DNA of 23,708 bases from contig NZ_DASVMI010000099.1 of the NCBI RefSeq assembly GCF_036384435.1, forward strand, positions 1 to 23,708. The letters are read 5' to 3'. The DNA is from GSA-30 sp036384435 (GTDB lineage: Bacteria; Pseudomonadota; Gammaproteobacteria; Xanthomonadales; Rhodanobacteraceae). Below the pieces are notes generated by a model. It had not been told where the DNA came from. It searched no databases and saw only the letters and a list, made by a program, of their open reading frames with translations. Each line of letters starts with the position of its first letter. Position 1 is the first letter of the stretch. This document shows, piece after piece, positions 7,774 to 14,660 of the stretch. The position numbers and the translations under genes are program-made.

Positions 7774-9573
7774 TCAATAGACGTCTCGCGCATACCGGCC
7801 TTCTTGCATCAGGCCATTCAGCCAGTTCGCGGCACTTTCGGCATCATGACCGCCGTGCGTGACGGCGATATCCACCAAGGTCGCGTGCACGTCGCCGGCC
7901 ATCGCCACAGCATCGCCACATACGTACAAGTACGCTCCCTCACTCAGCCAAGCATAGATATCCGCACCCTGCTCGCGCAGTCGATGCTGCACGTAGATTT
8001 TTTGCGCCTGATCGCGCGAGAAGGCCAAGTCAAGCCGATGCAGCGAGCCGCGCCTACGTTCGGCCTGCCATTCCACCTGGTACAGAAAGTCGTTCTGAAA
8101 ATGCCGGTTGCCAAAGAACAACCAATTGCGGCCAGCTGCGCTACGCTCACGGCGCTCCTGCACGAAGGCCCGGAAGGGCGCCACGCCTGTGCCTGGGCCG
8201 ATCATGATGATGTCCCGAGTATCGTCAGCTGGCAGCCGAAATCGTTCATTGGCCTCAATAAATACGCGCGGTCGCACATCTTCGCCACCATCGGCCAAAT
8301 AGCCCGATGCTGCGCCGCGGTGGCGCAGGCCGTGGGCCAGTTCGTCTACCACGGCAATGGTCAAATGCACCTCTTCATCCCCGACCGCCAACGGACTGGA
8401 TGCAATCGAATACAACCGGGGAGTTTGCGGACGTAATGCGTCGACCAGTGCTTGCGCGCCCCAGCCGGGCCTGTATCGAAGCAGCAGGTCCAATGGACGG
8501 CACGAATGCGCCAGAGCGCTCCAGGCGGCGCCCTGGCCTGGTTGCAACGCCCGGGTCAATGACTCGTCCACGTTACCCAAGGCAGTGACGAAGGATCGGC
8601 TCAGTCGCGTCAACTCCAATTCGGTCGACAGCCACTGCGCCAGGGTCAGCTGGCGTCCTCCTCGCGTCGCCACGGCGTCGCGGTCTAGCCCCAGGATGTC
8701 CAACCAAGTATTGACCAGCGCGGCCGAATGCACCGGCCAGATACCTAGGGCATCACCCGGGGTATAGCGAAGACCGGACCCGCTCAATGATAACTCGACA
8801 TGGCGGACCTCGCGCTCGCTGTCGCGTGAAACGATCCGCTCGTTGGCCAGTATCTCGGCGACGAACGGCCGGTCGCGATCATGCTGGATCGATACGTCAG
8901 CAGGCACAGGCACGTAACGATCCGTCACGGGCGCCCCACCCGTTGCACCGACTGCACGTGCGACGACCACGTCCGACCAGGGGCCCGCCACGGTATCGAT
9001 GTCCAGGTCCGCCTCGGCGGCAGGCGCAATGCGTTGAGCTCCCAACTCAGCTAGCCTGGCATCCACCTGGCGTCCGATCGCACAAAATTGTGGATAACTG
9101 GAATCACCAAGGCCGAGCACGGCATAGTGTAGTTCGCTCAGCGCCGGCGCACGCTTACTGCTCAGGAAGTCGATCCACCCACGCGCATCGTCCGGTGGGT
9201 CTCCGTCACCCTGGGTACTGATGACGACATAGAGTTGGCGCTCGTGTGCCAACTCCCGTTGTCCATAGACATCAGCGCGCACGAGTCGCGCAGTCAACCC
9301 TGATGCAACCAGCCGGCCTAGCAGTCGCTCGGCGGCACGCTTGGCGTTGCCGGTCTGGCTGCCGTAGAGCACGGTGGCCTGGTGACGAGTCGCGGGGGTT
9401 ACGACCGACAAGGGTCTGGATGCGCCAGGCCTTTGCTCGGCCAGACTAGCGGCGAAGGCCGCTACGGCATAAAGCTGCGCCGGACTGAGATCCTGCACCA
9501 AGTCATGTAGCAGCTTGAGCTTCTTGTCGCCCAGCGCCGGCTGCGTCGGCGTAGGCAGGGTCACCGCGTTCAC
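7774..9573 (-). CDS. cysJ: Sulfite reductase (NADPH), flavoprotein alpha subunit
   Basis: Diflavin reductase passing electrons from NADPH through FAD and FMN to CysI. 599 residues, as in E. coli CysJ. An N-terminal segment (about 1-60) precedes a flavodoxin domain with the FMN-phosphate loop ATVLYGSQTGNAKRAAE (67-83) and LGLGDSSYPQFC. The FAD domain has RLYSIASSP, and the NADP domain has MIGPGTGVAPFRAFVQERR followed by NWLFFGNR. The protein ends in GRYARDVY, the aromatic C-terminus typical of the family. The start codon is GTG (9573-9571), preceded by AAGGTGG at a 4-nt spacing. It lies about 180 nt downstream of a small lipoprotein gene and upstream of cysI on the same strand. Confidence 0.95.
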   Translation of the reverse strand: MNAVTLPTPTQPALGDKKLKLLHDLVQDLSPAQLYAVAAFAASLAEQRPGASRPLSVVTPATRHQATVLYGSQTGNAKRAAERLLGRLVASGLTARLVRADVYGQRELAHERQLYVVISTQGDGDPPDDARGWIDFLSSKRAPALSELHYAVLGLGDSSYPQFCAIGRQVDARLAELGAQRIAPAAEADLDIDTVAGPWSDVVVARAVGATGGAPVTDRYVPVPADVSIQHDRDRPFVAEILANERIVSRDSEREVRHVELSLSGSGLRYTPGDALGIWPVHSAALVNTWLDILGLDRDAVATRGGRQLTLAQWLSTELELTRLSRSFVTALGNVDESLTRALQPGQGAAWSALAHSCRPLDLLLRYRPGWGAQALVDALRPQTPRLYSIASSPLAVGDEEVHLTIAVVDELAHGLRHRGAASGYLADGGEDVRPRVFIEANERFRLPADDTRDIIMIGPGTGVAPFRAFVQERRERSAAGRNWLFFGNRHFQNDFLYQVEWQAERRRGSLHRLDLAFSRDQAQKIYVQHRLREQGADIYAWLSEGAYLYVCGDAVAMAGDVHATLVDIAVTHGGHDAESAANWLNGLMQEGRYARDVY

Positions 9574-9699
9574 AAAACCACCTTGGGACGTCTTTACGGC
9601 CGGATGAGGAAGCTTCCACGCTAGCCTTGACTCTTCTCGGCGGGAAAGGAATTGTTGCGATGACCATATGCTCTCTGAGCATGAACCGACCGTCCGACG

Positions 9700-9732
9700 C
9701 CTGCCTGCGGCACAAGGAGCGCCACAGGCAGG
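9700..9732 (-). terminator. Hairpin between the small lipoprotein gene and cysJ
   Basis: As minus-strand RNA, 9732-9721 pairs with 9711-9700 over 12 base pairs (one U-G wobble) around a 9-nt loop, 24 nt past the lipoprotein stop and 127 nt before the cysJ start. On the plus strand the wobble would be a mismatch. No U-tract follows. It could end the lipoprotein transcript, or modulate read-through into cysJ. Confidence 0.5.
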
Positions 9733-9756
9733 ACGGGCTTGGGGCTACGCTGTTCG

Positions 9757-10029
9757 TCAGTGCGCGGTACCCGATGACGCCGGAGCGCCACTGGCGGCCG
9801 TGCTGGCCGGGGCCGGAGTGCTCGAAGGCGAGCTTGGCGGAGCCGACGGCGGCGTAGTACTGGAGGGGCTGCTCTGGGCGCCGGCCGGCGGGGTGGAAGC
9901 CGGTGGCGTCGCTGCAGTAGACGTCTGGCCAGCCCCTGGTTGTGCCGCCTGGTCGTTGTCGTTTTTCTGGCAACCACCCAGGGCCAACGCGACGCCCACG
10001 GTCACAATACAAAGGGTAAGACGATTCAT
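9757..10029 (-). CDS. Small predicted lipoprotein with Pro/Ser/Thr/Ala-rich tail
   Basis: A 90-residue protein. The first 20 residues form a lipoprotein signal peptide (MNR start, hydrophobic core, lipobox LGGC with Cys20). The mature 70 residues are almost entirely Pro, Ser, Thr, Ala and Gly with a few charged residues (QKNDND) after the Cys, so it is expected to be disordered and tethered to a membrane. Asp does not occupy position +2 of the mature protein (it is Gln), so outer-membrane sorting is likely. A strong AGGAG lies 6 nt before the ATG. Function unknown. It sits upstream of cysJ on the same strand, but a hairpin lies between, so a sulfur role should not be assumed. The low-complexity tail makes homology searches unreliable. 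Confidence 0.75.
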   Translation of the reverse strand: MNRLTLCIVTVGVALALGGCQKNDNDQAAQPGAGQTSTAATPPASTPPAGAQSSPSSTTPPSAPPSSPSSTPAPASTAASGAPASSGTAH

Positions 10030-10042
10030 GTAGTTCTCCTGT

Positions 10043-10056
10043 GTTGCGTGCGCAAC
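10043..10056. promoter_or_regulatory. Palindrome upstream of the lipoprotein ribosome binding site
   Basis: GTTGCG and CGCAAC form a perfect 6-bp inverted repeat with a 2-nt spacer, just upstream of the AGGAG. It could be an operator or a small leader hairpin; nothing else identifies it. Confidence 0.25.
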
Positions 10057-10067
10057 TTACGCGGAGA

Positions 10068-10092
10068 CGCCGTGACCGCCATGGTCACGGCG
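10068..10092 (-). terminator. Perfect hairpin after the Gln-rich small gene
   Basis: CGCCGTGACC and GGTCACGGCG form a perfect 10-bp stem with a 5-nt loop, 12 nt downstream of the stop of the Gln-rich gene. No U-tract follows on the minus strand. Its position after a stop codon favours a terminator or 3'-end stabiliser. Confidence 0.55.
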
Positions 10093-10104
10093 CCAAAGTC
10101 GGGA

Positions 10105-10275
10105 TCAATGCTCCCGATTCTTCAGGCTCTGCTCACCCGGCTGCTGCGTATGTTGATGCTGCTGCTCGCGTGAACTGGCGTTCTTGCTATGTTGCTGGCC
10201 CGGTCCGGTCTGGGCCGGCCTGCGTTGCTGCCGATCGTTCATGCCGCCGGCATTGGGTTTTTGCTGGTCGCTCAT
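10105..10275 (-). CDS. Small Gln-rich hydrophilic protein of unknown function
   Basis: A 56-residue protein of which 13 are Gln, with many Asn, Arg, His, Ser and Gly and almost no hydrophobic residues; it should be disordered. The frame extends to 10344, but GGAGG lies 6 nt before the ATG at 10275 (MSDQQKPNAGG), which fixes the start. An out-of-frame ATG-ACA-TGA overlaps this start codon but sits only 1 nt from the GGAGG. Strong hairpin after its stop and a long-range inverted repeat before its ribosome binding site suggest an independent, stable transcript. It follows the histidine kinase on the same strand. I do not recognise a family. Confidence 0.65.
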   Translation of the reverse strand: MSDQQKPNAGGMNDRQQRRPAQTGPGQQHSKNASSREQQHQHTQQPGEQSLKNREH

Positions 10276-10296
10276 GTCATACCTCCGGTGAGTTGC

Positions 10297-10364
10297 ACGC
10301 GTCGGTGTCGGCAAGATCACGGACGCCCGAAGAGCTTGAGCCACCTCGGCGCAAACCGACGCGT
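10297..10364 (-). repeat. Long-loop inverted repeat in the leader of the Gln-rich gene
   Basis: ACGCGTCGGT (10297-10306) and ACCGACGCGT (10355-10364) are perfect 10-bp inverted repeats enclosing 48 nt, within the 110-nt gap between the kinase stop and the small gene. In minus-strand RNA the stem would close 10 nt before the GGAGG. It may be a structured leader, a 3' structure of the kinase mRNA, or a protein site. Confidence 0.35.
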
Positions 10365-10385
10365 ATCACCCATCAACAGGCTCTT

Positions 10386-11960
10386 CTACAAATCAACACC
10401 GACTGTCGGGTCGCATAAGGGCAACCGTAATTCCACTCGCGTGCCCATGCCCAGGGTGGAGCGTAGCGTTACCGTACCCTGGGACTGCTTCACGAAACCG
10501 TGAATCATCGATAGGCCTAGACCAGTACCCTGCCCCAAAGGCTTTGTCGTGAAGAACGGATCGAACACGCGGGCCGCCATGTCTTGCGTCATGCCGATGC
10601 CATCGTCTTCCACGACGAGAGCAACACAGGCTCGCTGGCGGGGCGAAGCCGGCAGCGGCTGAGTGGAGATGCGCAGGGTTCCGCCATCGGGCATGGCATC
10701 GCGTCCGTTGATCGCAAGATTCAGCAGGGCCGTCTCAAGCTGGTTGGCGTCGCACATCACATACAGCGGCTCAGAAGAAAGGCTGATCGCCATATGTATG
10801 CGCTTGCCGACACTGCGTTCAAGCAGGTCGGTCATTGAAGACACGAGGTAATTGATATCCACGCGACTGGGCATAAGCGGCTGACGCCGGGCGAATGCCA
10901 ACAGGCGGCGGGTCAAATGCATGGCTCGCTCGACCGAGCACAACGCCTTCTCGATCTGTATGCCGGCGGCCTCCAGATCGCCGCGCTCAAGGCGCAGTTG
11001 CGCTACCTCCAGGCCGCCGGTCAAGGCCTGCAGGATATTGTTGAAATCGTGCGCGACGCCGCCGGTCAATTGCCCCAGTGCATCAAGTTTCTGCGACTGG
11101 AACAATTGCTCGCGCATCTCCTCCAGTTCGGTTTCTGTGGCGCGCTGCTCGCTGACATCCTGAATGACCAGGGCAAAACCATGCAACTCGCCCGTTCCAT
11201 CGCGCAGGGCGCTCAGTTTCATATGAGCCGTAAAACGCTCGCCATCACGGCGCAACGCCGCATGATCGGCATCGTAGCTCCCCATGGTGGCAGCCATATC
11301 GAGCATTTTTTCGACGCCGCCGCGGGGGAGTTCGTCGACGGAAAACAGCCGCTCCAGCGTATCGCCGACGATACTTTCGGCATCCAGGCCGGTGATGCGC
11401 TGTGCGCCGGCGTTCCATTCACGAACGCGCCCATCCCGGTCGAGCATGCACAAGGCGCGATCGGGCACGCTTTCGACAAATAAGCGATAACGCCTTTCAC
11501 TCTCTTCCAGGCGCGCCTGGGCGTGCCAGCTCTCGGTAATGTCACGCGTAACTTTGGCAAATCCCAATAGCGCGCCACCGGGATCGCGAATAGCATCGAT
11601 GGCCACCTGAGCACGGAAACGGCTGCCATCGCGCCTTACGCGCCAAGCCTCACCATGGAAGCGCCCATTGCGCCGGGCAACCTCGAGCGCCGCGGCGGGC
11701 GCATGACGGGCCTGATCTTCTTCGGTGTAGAAAATCGAAAAATGACGCCCGATGACTTCTTCAGCATCATAACCCTTGATCTGGCGAGCACCGCTGTTCC
11801 AACTGGTGATATGGCCCTGCGGATCGAGCATGTAGATCGCATAGTCGACCACCGATTGCACTAGCAACTGGTCGCGCGCGGCCGCATCCAGTCCAGCCAC
11901 GTCCGGCGTTGGCTCAGGACATGGCGTCATGGTTACGACGATGTTTTCGCTGACGGACAT
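10386..11960 (-). CDS. Soluble double-PAS sensor histidine kinase
   Basis: Cytoplasmic histidine kinase of about 524 residues with no membrane segment. PAS domain 1 covers about 36-142 (ending AKVTRDITE) and PAS domain 2 about 154-270 (ending ALVIQDVSEQR). A helical linker leads to the dimerisation domain with H-box GQLTGGVAHDFNNILQ (phospho-His304). The ATPase domain shows the N-box NLAINGRDAM (414-423), G1 DDGIGM, F-box FDPFFTTK and G2 GQGTGLGLS. This H-box belongs to the NtrB-like kinases often fused to a C-terminal receiver; here no receiver is attached. The start at 11960 follows AGGA closely and lies 13 nt after the receiver gene stop; an upstream ATG at 12017 would overlap that gene by 44 nt. 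No residue identifies the PAS ligand. Confidence 0.9.
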   Translation of the reverse strand: MSVSENIVVTMTPCPEPTPDVAGLDAAARDQLLVQSVVDYAIYMLDPQGHITSWNSGARQIKGYDAEEVIGRHFSIFYTEEDQARHAPAAALEVARRNGRFHGEAWRVRRDGSRFRAQVAIDAIRDPGGALLGFAKVTRDITESWHAQARLEESERRYRLFVESVPDRALCMLDRDGRVREWNAGAQRITGLDAESIVGDTLERLFSVDELPRGGVEKMLDMAATMGSYDADHAALRRDGERFTAHMKLSALRDGTGELHGFALVIQDVSEQRATETELEEMREQLFQSQKLDALGQLTGGVAHDFNNILQALTGGLEVAQLRLERGDLEAAGIQIEKALCSVERAMHLTRRLLAFARRQPLMPSRVDINYLVSSMTDLLERSVGKRIHMAISLSSEPLYVMCDANQLETALLNLAINGRDAMPDGGTLRISTQPLPASPRQRACVALVVEDDGIGMTQDMAARVFDPFFTTKPLGQGTGLGLSMIHGFVKQSQGTVTLRSTLGMGTRVELRLPLCDPTVGVDL

Positions 11961-11973
11961 ATCCTGCAATTTC

Positions 11974-12348
11974 TTAATAACCTTGCTTTCGGGTTCGGGC
12001 ACAGGCTTCGGCAACAACAGTCAACAAGGTCTGCCTACCAAAGGGCTTGGGAAGGAAACGCATATCCTCCTTGAGCGGGGTTTCCGCCCAGCCCAGGTCG
12101 CCAGAGACGATGATCATCGACGCGCGGTTACCCCGAGCCCTCAATTCGTAGGCCAGCTCAATACCATTGAGGCCGTCACGAAGGTTCACATCAGTGAAGA
12201 CCGCGCCGATGTCCGGGTGCTGCTCGACCAGCCGCAAGGCCTGAGCCGCGTTACGGGCCGGGAGTACCTGGTATCCCGCGTCTTCAAGCAACACACTGGT
12301 GACTTCCATGACGTCCATATCGTCTTCGACCAAAAGAACCGCATCCAC
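11974..12348 (-). CDS. Receiver-only response regulator, cotranscribed with the kinase
   Basis: Single REC domain of 124 residues with no output domain. Acidic pair D9/D10 (LLVEDDMDV), phospho-acceptor D53 (FTDVNLRDG), Ser82 (IIVSGD) and Lys101 (LPKPFG) are all present, so it should be phosphorylated. I chose GTG 12348 because GAGG lies 6 nt upstream; GTG at 12363 would add five residues without a ribosome binding site. It ends 13 nt before, or overlaps, the kinase gene, so the two are likely coupled, and it is probably the kinase's direct partner or a phosphate sink/relay. Similar to the divergent receiver at 12510, including DVNL..G and VSGD. Confidence 0.85.
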   Translation of the reverse strand: MDAVLLVEDDMDVMEVTSVLLEDAGYQVLPARNAAQALRLVEQHPDIGAVFTDVNLRDGLNGIELAYELRARGNRASMIIVSGDLGWAETPLKEDMRFLPKPFGRQTLLTVVAEACARTRKQGY

Positions 12349-12509
12349 AAGCAACCTCGACACGCCAGTCGCATCGTGAAGTGCACCCCAGCCCAGGTGA
12401 TTTTTCCGTGATGACCCGTATGTGTATGAATTGGCGTCTATTTCACAATTTCATCATGAATGTTCAAGGATCGTAGTGAACTTTGAACAAGCGATCGGGG
12501 CAGGAAGTG
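12349..12509. promoter_or_regulatory. Divergent control region between the two receiver genes
   Basis: 161 nt of non-coding DNA separate the two divergent receiver genes and must hold promoters for both. GTTCAAGG (12462-12469) and CTTTGAAC (12481-12488) form an imperfect inverted repeat (7 of 8) with an 11-nt spacer, 21 nt before the plus-strand start. TTCACA (12442-12447) resembles a -35 box, but no good -10 follows at 16-18 nt. Confidence 0.4.
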
Positions 12510-12878
12510 ATGGGTTCGATACTGGTCATCGATGACGAACCGGCCATTCTGGACGTGACGACCGCCCTGCTCACTGCCTACGGCTACCCGCATTACACCG
12601 CTCAAACCCCTTCGACCGCAATGCAACTACTCGCCGACAACGACGACATTGATGTGGTGCTCGCTGACGTCAATCTCGGCAACGGTATGGATGGCTTGAC
12701 GGTCGCCGAAGACATCGCCGCGAAAGGCTGGCATGGATCATTCATTATCGTGTCGGGCGACCCGGAAGCATTTGCCGGTCGGCGTGGTCATCTGAAACGT
12801 GCGCAATTTCTGATGAAGCCGTATGGCCGCAAAAGCCTGATCGAAGCACTCGAGTCCGCTCGCGCCATGGCACCTTGA
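12510..12878 (+). CDS. Receiver-only response regulator, divergent from the kinase operon
   Basis: Single REC domain of 122 residues. D8/D9 (LVIDDEPAI), phospho-acceptor D53 (LADVNLGNG), Ser82 (IIVSGD) and Lys103 (LMKPYG) are in place. The frame opens at a TTG at 12483, but ATG 12510 with AGGA 4 nt upstream is the clear start. No DNA-binding or enzymatic domain follows the receiver; the protein stops after the last helix (ARAMAP). It resembles the receiver at 11974-12348 more than generic CheY proteins (same DVNLxxG and IIVSGD), suggesting duplication and shared phosphorylation by the neighbouring kinase. It is 222 nt upstream of glgA on the same strand; co-transcription is possible but unsupported. 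Confidence 0.87.
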   Translation: MGSILVIDDEPAILDVTTALLTAYGYPHYTAQTPSTAMQLLADNDDIDVVLADVNLGNGMDGLTVAEDIAAKGWHGSFIIVSGDPEAFAGRRGHLKRAQFLMKPYGRKSLIEALESARAMAP

Positions 12879-13100
12879 TAGTCGCGTAGTGACACTCGCG
12901 TGACAACACGCACGCATCGGGTGCGTTCTATCCAATTGTCATCACGTTCTTTGAGGGTTGCTTACACGCCTGCTTGATCGGGCGTCCCTTACATTGCCTC
13001 CAGGCGGCGCTTCTGCCCGGCTTCGCCATTCACACCACCCTCAACTGTTGCGCAGCCGGATGTGCCGGCTTGCGCCAGTGCCGATGCGAGGCTTCAATTC
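12879..13100 (+). promoter_or_regulatory. Upstream region of the glycogen/trehalose operon
   Basis: Non-coding 222 nt before glgA. ACGCAC (12908-12913) and GTGCGT (12921-12926) form a 6-bp stem with a 7-nt loop shortly after the receiver gene, a weak terminator candidate. TTGTCA (12936-12941) resembles a -35 element, but no good -10 lies at the right distance. GAGG (about 13088-13091) lies 9 nt before the glgA ATG. The operon promoter is probably here but I cannot place it. Confidence 0.4.
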
Positions 13101-14657
13101 ATGACGGCTATCGTCGATCCAGGAACCCAGGCAAGGAGGCGCGCACTGCGCCGCTCCGCCACGCGCGACGGGGCCGCAACAGCTTCGTTGCATCGACGCA
13201 CCGATCGAACCGCTCAGCTAACGCCTCAACCGGCACGGCAGGTGCTGTTCGTCACAACGGAAATGACCGACTTCATCAAGACGGGCGGGCTTGGCGACGT
13301 CGCGGCGGCGCTACCGCGCGCCCTGAGCGCGACGCAGGATATGCGTGTCTTGATTCCGGCTTACCCCTGCGTACTGGCCAAGGCGCGGTCGCTCACCTGG
13401 GTGGGGCGTACCCGAGCTTTCGCAGGCTTGCCGGAAACACGCATCGGCCAGATGGAAACCGAAGACGGACTTGTCGTCTATGTGGTGCATCAACCGGACC
13501 TTTTTGAGCGTGAAGGGTCATCTCCCTACATCAGCCCAATCGGCGGCGATTGGTCCGACAACGCCATACGCTTCGCCACCCTGTCCTATGCCGCGGCCCA
13601 GATCGCCATTGGCAAAGCCGGCATGGCTTGGCAGCCGGATGTGCTGCATCTCAATGATTGGCCCACTGCGTTGGCCGCTTGCTATGCCCGATGGGATGGT
13701 CACGATGTACCCACGGTGCTGACTTTGCATAACCTTGCATACCAAGGCTTATTCCCAGTGGCTATGCGCCATGCGCTGGGATTTCCACGCCAGACCCCGG
13801 AAGCCGAGTTCCACGGCCATCTGTCGTTTCTGCGTGCTGGCCTGATCCACGCGGACTATATTACGGCGGTCAGCGGCAGCTATGCGCGCCAGATCATCCA
13901 GCCTGCCCACGGCATGGGCCTGCACTTGCAATTGGAAAAGAAAGCCGCGCAAGGACGGTTGGTCGGGATCCTCAATGGCATCGATCCAAGCTGGAACCCA
14001 GCGATCGATCCCGCGTTGCCCGCTCCGTTCACCGTCAACCAGATGGCATCGCGCACGGCGATTGCCGCAAAGGTGCGCGAGGAATTCGGACTACGCGAGC
14101 CGCGTGGCCCCCTGTTCGCCTTCGTTGCGCGCATGGTGCACCAGAAGGGTGTGGACATGGTATGCGACGCCGCCCCGCAGATCGTAGCGGCGGGCGGACA
14201 ACTGATCATGATCGGCTGCGGCGATATCTCGATGGAGCGCGATGTGGCGAGGCTGGCCCGACGCTTCCCGGGACAGGTAGGCGTCCATATCGGCTTTGAT
14301 GATGGTATGGCACGGCGTATGTTCGCCGGTTCGGATTTCCTGCTGATGCCTTCGCGTTTCGAGCCCTGCGGCCTGAGCCAAATGTATGCGCAGGCTTATG
14401 GCAGCCTGCCGATCGCCCACGCCACCGGCGGGCTGATCGACACGATCGAGGATGGCGTGACCGGACTGTTGTTTCAGCATCCCCACGTCGCTGGACTGCG
14501 CCATTCGTTGCAGCGCGCCTTCCGCATTTTTGAAGACCCGGCCCTGCTCGGCGCCATGCGTAGGGCAGCCATGCTCGAACCGCATGACTGGAGCGGCCCG
14601 GCCAGCAAATATGCGTCACTTTATGCATTGGCTTCCCCGGTACGAGCCGCGGCCTAG
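13101..14657 (+). CDS. glgA: Glycogen synthase (ADP-glucose-type, GT5)
   Basis: Elongates alpha-1,4-glucan from a nucleotide-glucose donor. 518 residues from ATG 13101, which has GAGG 9 nt upstream; an ATG at 13062 is in frame but lacks that signal. The GT5 signature KTGGLGDVAAALP begins at residue 60. HLNDWPTALA, TLHNLAYQG and ITAVSGSYA follow in the N-terminal Rossmann domain, and the C-terminal domain has NGIDPSWNP, ARMVHQKGVD, PSRFEPCGLSQMYAQAYG and ATGGLIDTIED. The catalytic Glu is in RFEPCGL. Residues 1-47 are an Arg/Ala/Thr-rich extension before the usual VLFVTTEM start of the fold; most bacterial GlgA proteins begin within a few residues of that strand. First gene of an operon, with glgB 3 nt downstream. 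Confidence 0.94.
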   Translation: MTAIVDPGTQARRRALRRSATRDGAATASLHRRTDRTAQLTPQPARQVLFVTTEMTDFIKTGGLGDVAAALPRALSATQDMRVLIPAYPCVLAKARSLTWVGRTRAFAGLPETRIGQMETEDGLVVYVVHQPDLFEREGSSPYISPIGGDWSDNAIRFATLSYAAAQIAIGKAGMAWQPDVLHLNDWPTALAACYARWDGHDVPTVLTLHNLAYQGLFPVAMRHALGFPRQTPEAEFHGHLSFLRAGLIHADYITAVSGSYARQIIQPAHGMGLHLQLEKKAAQGRLVGILNGIDPSWNPAIDPALPAPFTVNQMASRTAIAAKVREEFGLREPRGPLFAFVARMVHQKGVDMVCDAAPQIVAAGGQLIMIGCGDISMERDVARLARRFPGQVGVHIGFDDGMARRMFAGSDFLLMPSRFEPCGLSQMYAQAYGSLPIAHATGGLIDTIEDGVTGLLFQHPHVAGLRHSLQRAFRIFEDPALLGAMRRAAMLEPHDWSGPASKYASLYALASPVRAAA

Positions 14658-14660
14658 CGA

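Noticed and set aside
7318..8436. Long plus-strand frame opposite cysI and cysJ (372 codons)
   Set aside because: Antisense frame forced by GC-rich codon bias; both minus-strand genes are unmistakable.
10272..10280. Two-codon ATG-ACA-TGA overlapping the Gln-rich gene start
   Set aside because: Only 1 nt from GGAGG, too close for initiation; probably chance.
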